Source: Bacteroidales bacterium (GTDB taxonomy: Bacteria; Bacteroidota; Bacteroidia; Bacteroidales; PUMT01). Taken from it: a DNA stretch of 25,514 nucleotides. The position numbers and the translations under genes are program-made. Below are positions 25,256 through 25,514 of the stretch, piece after piece. The first letter of the stretch is position 1. Each line of letters begins with the position of its first letter. The DNA lies in contig SLOS01000226.1 in NCBI GenBank assembly GCA_007132365.1, positions 1 through 25,514 on the forward strand, read 5' to 3'. The notes below the pieces were generated by a model. That model did no database searches. It worked only from the letters and a program-made list of their open reading frames with translations, and was not told the DNA's origin.

Positions 25256-25392
25256 GATGAATCATCCATGTGCCAAGTCACGCAAAAAGACATGTATAAA
25301 GCATGGATGATCAATCGGAATTGAAAAACTGAATATCCTGAACAAGAAATTGTAACATATTGTTAAACAGATCGATAACTATACTTTATACA
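25256..25392. repeat. structured intergenic repeat, unit 1 (hairpin plus flank)
   Basis: Hairpin 25256-25316: GAT pairs with ATC, then a 2x2 internal loop (GA opposite CA), then ATCATCCATG (25261-25270) pairs fully with CATGGATGAT (25302-25311). Inside lies a small stem GTC/GAC around ACGCAAAAA, followed by ATAAA. The flank 25321-25390 begins TTGAAAAACT and ends TATACTTTATA. Unit 2 repeats this order 137 bases later. The flank matches 13859-13928 at 52 of 70 positions. Strand and function are unknown. The CAAAAAGA loop is on the plus strand. Confidence 0.75.
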
Positions 25393-25514
25393 GATGAATC
25401 CCCATGATACTGCGTCTCACAAAAAGAGATGAATAAAACAGGGGGATCCATCCGTTTGAAATACTAAATATGAATTACCTGTAAAATATAACTAATTGAT
25501 TATTAACTTGATTA
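25393..25514. repeat. structured intergenic repeat, unit 2, cut by the window edge
   Basis: Hairpin 25393-25452: GAT/ATC, internal GA opposite CC, then ATCCCC (25398-25403) pairing with GGGGAT (25442-25447). The inner stem CGTCTC/GAGATG surrounds ACAAAAA, followed by ATAAA. Compared with unit 1, the paired bases of both inner stems differ on both sides, while loops and junctions are kept. The flank from 25456 begins TTGAAATACT and aligns to the unit 1 flank with one gap. It is truncated at 25514. Confidence 0.72.

Noticed and set aside
25271..25300. GTCACGCA in the first hairpin, recalling the start of the c-di-GMP-I (GEMM) riboswitch
   Set aside because: The following GGGCAAACC core and the second GEMM helix are missing, and the second unit does not keep GTCACGCA.
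25256..25452. Integron attC sites
   Set aside because: No GTTRRRY core, no integrase and no cassette genes are seen between the units.
1..25514. tRNA, rRNA, 4.5S RNA or insertion sequence
   Set aside because: Scanning the intergenic stretches by eye showed no cloverleaf with a GGTTCRA arm, no rRNA segments and no transposase. A covariance search would be needed to be certain for small RNAs.

Overview
This window looks like a chromosomal stretch from a member of the Bacteroidota, probably Bacteroidales or a near relative. The basis is indirect. Several genes are preceded by the phylum's -7 promoter box TAnnTTTG rather than a sigma70 -10 box. Strong Shine-Dalgarno sites are mostly absent. The gene families are typical of the phylum: a NagB deaminase fused to an LmbE-like domain, a thioredoxin-fold protein with a DUF5106-like middle, a PorT-type beta-barrel, a DUF6340-like lipoprotein, and a YtxH plus holin-X pair. 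No tRNA, rRNA, insertion sequence, prophage or CRISPR array was recognised.

Layout. 1-777 is the 3' part of an aldo/keto reductase, converging on a thioredoxin-like protein (783-2192, minus). A family 4 type glycosyltransferase follows (2324-3442, minus). 3735-4286 encodes a small secreted protein with near-identical 75-bp internal repeats and its own terminator. 4538-8695 is a plus-strand housekeeping run: argS, ffh and folD. 9031-10347 is a lone class III aminotransferase with a leader of about 140 nt. 10538-13737 is a probable operon of a TPR protein, a ComA-like phosphosulfolactate synthase and a DUF368 membrane protein. It converges on nagB (13956-16283, minus).

16284-16746 is very AT-rich and carries palindromes of the form TTACATATGTAA ahead of an XRE-type regulator (16747-17241). 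pyrD (17320-18360) and fabG (18602-19348) follow. nagA (19481-20644, minus) is divergent from a DUF6340-like lipoprotein (20758-21789) and an Ste24-type M48 protease (21837-23120). A small outer-membrane barrel protein (23210-23833) converges, across a long perfect stem, on a minus-strand operon encoding a YtxH protein, a holin-X-like protein and an unknown basic protein (23939-24900).

How the genes relate. nagA and nagB together would convert N-acetylglucosamine-6-phosphate to fructose-6-phosphate, although they lie about 3 kb apart in this window. The DUF368 protein is expected to recycle undecaprenyl phosphate for envelope synthesis. Most other genes are core metabolism or envelope functions without an obvious shared pathway.

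The most unusual structure is at the right end. Two units about 137 bp apart (from 25256 and from 25393) each form a long hairpin with the same architecture but different paired bases, followed by a conserved flank. A 70-bp relative of that flank lies at 13859-13928, between two convergent genes. This looks like an undescribed structured intergenic repeat or RNA family. The array probably continues past the right edge of the window.
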